A stretch of DNA of 64,000 bases. Source: Lobosporangium transversale. Taxonomy: Eukaryota; Mortierellomycota; Mortierellomycetes; Mortierellales; Mortierellaceae. The notes beneath the pieces are model-generated. The model did no database searches. It was not told the DNA's origin and saw nothing but the letters and a program-made list of their open reading frames with translations. Every line of letters starts with the position of its first letter. Position 1 is the first letter of the stretch. Positions 60,901-64,000 of this stretch are shown one piece after another. The translations under genes and the position numbers were made by a program. The stretch lies in assembly GCF_002105155.1 (NCBI RefSeq), contig NW_019028979.1:620001-684000 (forward strand). The letters are read 5' to 3'.

Positions 60901-63361
60901 GTAAGGATATTCTGGACTTTATATAGTTTAATAAGACCCTCTGCTTCAAGGATGCTAATGGTGCGATAGAGCGTTTTCCTATCGATCACACTGCTTTCTT
61001 CTTCGTTTGGATACAGCCGATGCTTTTCTTCCTGATATTCTTGAACTAATGAGTGATGTAGCTCTATTATGCGCTTACGTTCCAAAATTGAAAGGATGAC
61101 TTTACGGCGCTTCAATAAAGCTACAGAAATAAATCGCTCCGGTGTAGCGGCCGTTGTTAGCTCTGGTGTTTGATTTAATGTAGTTGTATTGCCATTTGCC
61201 GGCTGGGTAACAGTAGAACCAGATGAAAAGCTTGTTGCTGTGTCTAGTAAAGGTTGCTCTGACCCTGTGGGGTCTGTTGGCAACTGCGAAGTAATGATGG
61301 TGGTCGCGGGCGCTGGTAAGATCGTGGTCTGTGATGCCTGTGTGTCGCTGGATATGGGGACCCGACCCTTCTGTACGCCCGCCGCGCGAGGAGGAAGAGT
61401 GATAACGGGGAAAGATTTTGCTTTTTCAATGTACTCTCTGTGATCTTCCGCGACACCGGTTTTAAATCCATGTTCAGAGTAGTATCGGTAACGGCGCTCA
61501 CGCCCCACAAATTCCACTACTCTCTTAACAAGTGGTTTATCTGTGCCAGGCATAGGCTTACTGAGTGTTTCAAGGATACGAGCCAGCAGTCTTACGTTCA
61601 GCATATCCATCTTGTGCCGAATTTCCTAGCAGCAGAATAGACACATACTCATCATGGTCAACTTAATGGATATATTATAATCAAAATAAAATTCCTAGCT
61701 GTGACTTATCGGCTACCTTGGCAATTACACCCTTCTCTTTTGAATCAATGATGTGTTTATAGACTTGGTGCTCAATTGATGTATCCATGTAGATGCCGCT
61801 CTGTGAGGTGTCGTCTGCAATAACGCTCCTCAAATTGATTTTCTCTCGTTCATTTTCTGTACGATAACATATTGCGACAAGAGAGTGAGATACACTGTTA
61901 AAGCTAGATAGACGTAATATATGAGGGGCTTTAGAAGTCAAGTCATTGATACTTACCATCAACTGGCATATCTGTGCCGTAGGGGCGCAAAAGCTGAATG
62001 CATCGATAAACCCCTGGCACATGAACACGCTTGATATACTTAAGCTTACAAAGAAGCTCAATTTGCCTATTAAACCATCTGTTCTGGACGATGTTCATTT
62101 CTGTCAAATCCTATCACCGTTTTTTTTTTTTTTAGCGAGGGTAAGAAAAGAGTGCATCTAGACGCGTATCATAAAGGGGCTCTATCCCTGTGCAAGGAAA
62201 TTCATCATATATATCAGGGCTTATCCACATACCAAGGCTTTGGCGAGATCATCAATTGACATTGCCTGATTTTTGGCTCGCCCAAGGATATCAGTTAGCT
62301 TCTGTTTGATGAGTCCACTGTAGTAGCTGACTTTTTTCGTCTCTGTTTTGAGAAGCCCTTCAAAACGTTGTCCTCTATCGCCTGTAATTAAGTGGCGACC
62401 TGCACTTGCAAAATCAGACTCAGAGTTCATAGCCTTATAGCCCGGGTTCATATCCGCAAACTTTACGTGGAGGCACAATAGAGTATATTGGCCGTCGGTT
62501 GTAACAGGGATCTTTACTATCAGTTTCATCTCAATAAGGACCTTTAGGAAATGAAACATGCTTCTAGGATCAACCTTGAGCAGTTTAGCGAGTTGTGCCT
62601 GCGTGGCACCGACATCACGAGCGGCTGCGATCGATTGCAAAACTTGGAATGCTTGGTTTGATATCTGAAAAGCAGCGCCCGAGTAACCTAAAAGTGCAGC
62701 TCGCTGCTGTTCTGCACTCGCTACAATCCGAATCGTCCCCGCGTATTTCTCTGTTACATTTGTGTAAGAGATCTCTGCAGGATCCAACGGAATCAATTCG
62801 TTGAACGGTATAAATGATGCCTTAGACTATCAAAAAATGGACAAAAGGCTGTGGAAATTAGCACAGGCAGCATCAAAAGAAAGATAAAAGAAAGATTGCT
62901 ACCATCATATTTTATTACATCGTCGGAGCGTTCCTTTGAGCTCGACCTGGAACCGGCGCTGTTGTCGACGCTGTGATTATAAAAGGAAACGCCATCCTCT
63001 TGTACAAAGTTACTCCAGAAGAAGAGCCGAAACTTTTCGTCCGCTCGCTTCAAGCGATTATCTGTAAAGCTCTGGGGCGCTCCTGTAAAGGATGGGGCTG
63101 ACGTAGGATCATCATCCTTTAGTAAAAATTGGTCGACTAAAAACCAAAAACGGCTCCAGCTACAACCTATTTGAAACAATTAGCGAAGCTACTCAGTGGT
63201 TACTTGATATTCAACCAAAAAAAAAAAAAAAAAAGCTTCCATCGCTCTCCTATGAATAGTTGAAAGAGAGACCACGGACGGGACGATAAGAAAAAAAAAA
63301 ACTTTCCTGATTCACCATCAAGTGCGACTTCCGTCTGCACATGAAGTACCAGGTCGTCCAT
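56935..63361 (-). CDS. TFC3: TFIIIC largest subunit, B-block binding (TFC3/GTF3C1)
   Basis: Subunit of RNA polymerase III factor TFIIIC that recognises the B box of tRNA genes. It spans about 6.4 kb on the minus strand. The start ATG at 63361 gives MDDLVLHVQTEVALDG, spliced to CSWSRFWFLVDQFLLKDDDP. Next come YAGTIRIVASAEQQRAALLG and the winged-helix B-block domain (about 62600: GATQAQLAKLLKVDPRSMFH FLKVLIEMKLIVKIPV). DLTEMNIVQNRWFNRQIELL and the largest exon (about 61610-59130) follow. That exon has a second winged-helix stretch RKTLYRTISILEAEGLIKLY and a basic, Myb/SANT-like region RRVVWTDMEDERLLLACAIV near its end. C-terminal exons run to 56935, closing with an acidic EEEEEE tract and a basic KKARSQ tail. 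Several exon borders are approximate. Introns hold A runs at 57829-57852 and 57874-57899. Confidence 0.88.
57829..57899. repeat. Paired A homopolymers (A24 and T8A26)
   Basis: A24 at 57829-57852, followed after a short spacer by T8 then A26 at 57866-57899, inside a TFC3 intron. On the coding strand these are long T tracts near the 3' splice site. Confidence 0.9.
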
Positions 63362-63510
63362 TATGTGCTCTTGAACATGAAGATTGGAAGCTGAACATGA
63401 AGTGGCGTTACCACAAATGGTGGGATGATCCAACAAACAAAGCCACTGTTTAAGGTAGATCATTTTCGTTCATAAAATAAAGCAATTCAATTCTTGACCT
63501 TTGTACTATA
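63362..63510. promoter_or_regulatory. Short bidirectional promoter
   Basis: Only 149 bp separate the divergent start codons of TFC3 and the GTPase gene. It contains two direct copies of TGAACATGAAG at 63372-63382 and 63392-63402 (20-bp period). Co-regulation of the two translation/transcription-related genes is an inference. Confidence 0.5.
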
Positions 63511-64000
63511 ATGAAGGACGTGGTCATTGCGTGTGTAGGGAAACCATCGGCAGGAAAGTCTTCCTTCCTGAACGCAGGTTAGCATAGTATACCTCTTCAT
63601 TTTTATTTTATTTATTTTTTTTATTAGCGTTATTGTTGCTGTCGTTGTTGTAAAAATCACAGCGGAATCCTGGTCAAGTATCAATGTCTAGACTACGTGT
63701 ATTCTCCTACAATAGTGACGGATGCGACTGCCAAAGTCGGCAATTACCCATTCACAACGATTACGCCCAACAACGGCGTTGGTATGTAGATATAGCTATA
63801 TTAAAGACATTCATACAGAAAGCTCTTGGTAGTTTCATTTTACGAACAAGTTTATCTCTATCTTTGTTCACCATAGCTTACTTCCCGATTGAGTGCCCAT
63901 GCAAGAGGTTTAATAAATCACACTTATGCTCTCCCCGATATGGTATTCTACTGAATTAATAGAGAATTGAATGTCCTACAGATGTACTATTCTCTTTGCC
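63511..64000 (+). CDS. YGR210/OLA1-like Obg-family GTPase, 5' part
   Basis: Start of a P-loop GTPase of the Obg/OLA1 superfamily, closest in visible sequence to the poorly characterised yeast YGR210C group. Exon 1 (63511 to about 63577) encodes MKDVVIACVGKPSAGKSSFL with the G1 loop GKPSAGKSS. Exon 2 (from about 63715) continues as VTDATAKVGNYPFTTITPNN, the switch-I region with its conserved FTT. Exon 3 (from about 63878) gives YFPIECPCKRFNKSHLCSPR, a cysteine-containing segment typical of this subfamily, then a donor after RYG. The acceptor near 63981 begins the next exon, cut by the window edge, so G3, G4 and the C-terminal TGS-like domain lie outside. The divergent promoter is shared with TFC3. 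Confidence 0.87.

Noticed and set aside
4532..63235. Poly(A) runs as tails of SINE or LINE insertions or retrocopies
   Set aside because: No element bodies, no target-site duplications, and both strands are used within single introns. The alpha-COP copy keeps its introns, so it is not a retrocopy.
1..64000. Biosynthetic gene cluster, CRISPR array or viral insertion
   Set aside because: Genes are unrelated housekeeping and regulatory genes with fungal introns. No spaced repeats, polyketide or peptide synthases, or viral genes were seen.

Overview
This window is nuclear DNA from an early-diverging fungus, probably Mucoromycota and perhaps Mortierella-like. That is an inference from gene style, not a search result. 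The evidence is dense intron-rich genes with 60-400 nt introns, fungal-type transcription factors (a GATA finger and a Zn2Cys6 cluster), a type I metacaspase, a polytopic sphingomyelin-synthase-like enzyme, and long A/T homopolymers confined to introns and spacers. No rRNA, convincing tRNA, CRISPR array, transposase or retroelement was found. I reconstructed most splice junctions by hand by requiring GT/GC-AG sites, phase and conserved protein sequence to agree.

Layout, left to right: an ADP-ribosylglycohydrolase (149-2149, +); ORC5 (3530-6034, +) convergent with mitochondrial malate dehydrogenase (8157-6161, -); a type I metacaspase (10839-8653, -) divergent from cullin-1 (12556-16066, +); a sphingomyelin-synthase-like membrane enzyme (18053-16419, -) divergent from a tandem-RRM hnRNP (19973-23160, +); NMN adenylyltransferase (25390-23474, -); a SET-domain protein (28176-26191, -); a decayed duplicate of the alpha-COP 5' end (28395-29226) and the intact alpha-COP gene (30200-35107, +); an ABHD12-like hydrolase (35490-37475, +); a GATA factor (37761-41271, +); ATP synthase subunit d (42297-43485, +) convergent with an HMCES/SRAP abasic-site protein (45888-43746, -); a Zn2Cys6 regulator (47748-51707, +); a Fat1/FATP-type acyl-CoA synthetase (54903-51898, -); a synaptobrevin (56658-55652, -); the largest TFIIIC subunit (63361-56935, -); and, divergent from it, the start of a YGR210/OLA1-like GTPase cut by the right edge.

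These are mainly housekeeping genes covering replication, ubiquitin ligation, mitochondrial energy metabolism, NAD synthesis, vesicle traffic, Pol III transcription and lipid metabolism. There is no biosynthetic cluster or operon-like logic. No clear new multi-gene system is visible. The most interesting items are the SRAP protein with added ubiquitin-interacting motifs and a PIP-like tail, the alpha-COP partial duplication, two microexons, start codons split by or next to introns, three GC-AG introns, a metacaspase prodomain built on a repeated motif, and about thirty long A/T homopolymers, some positioned to form hairpins inside introns.
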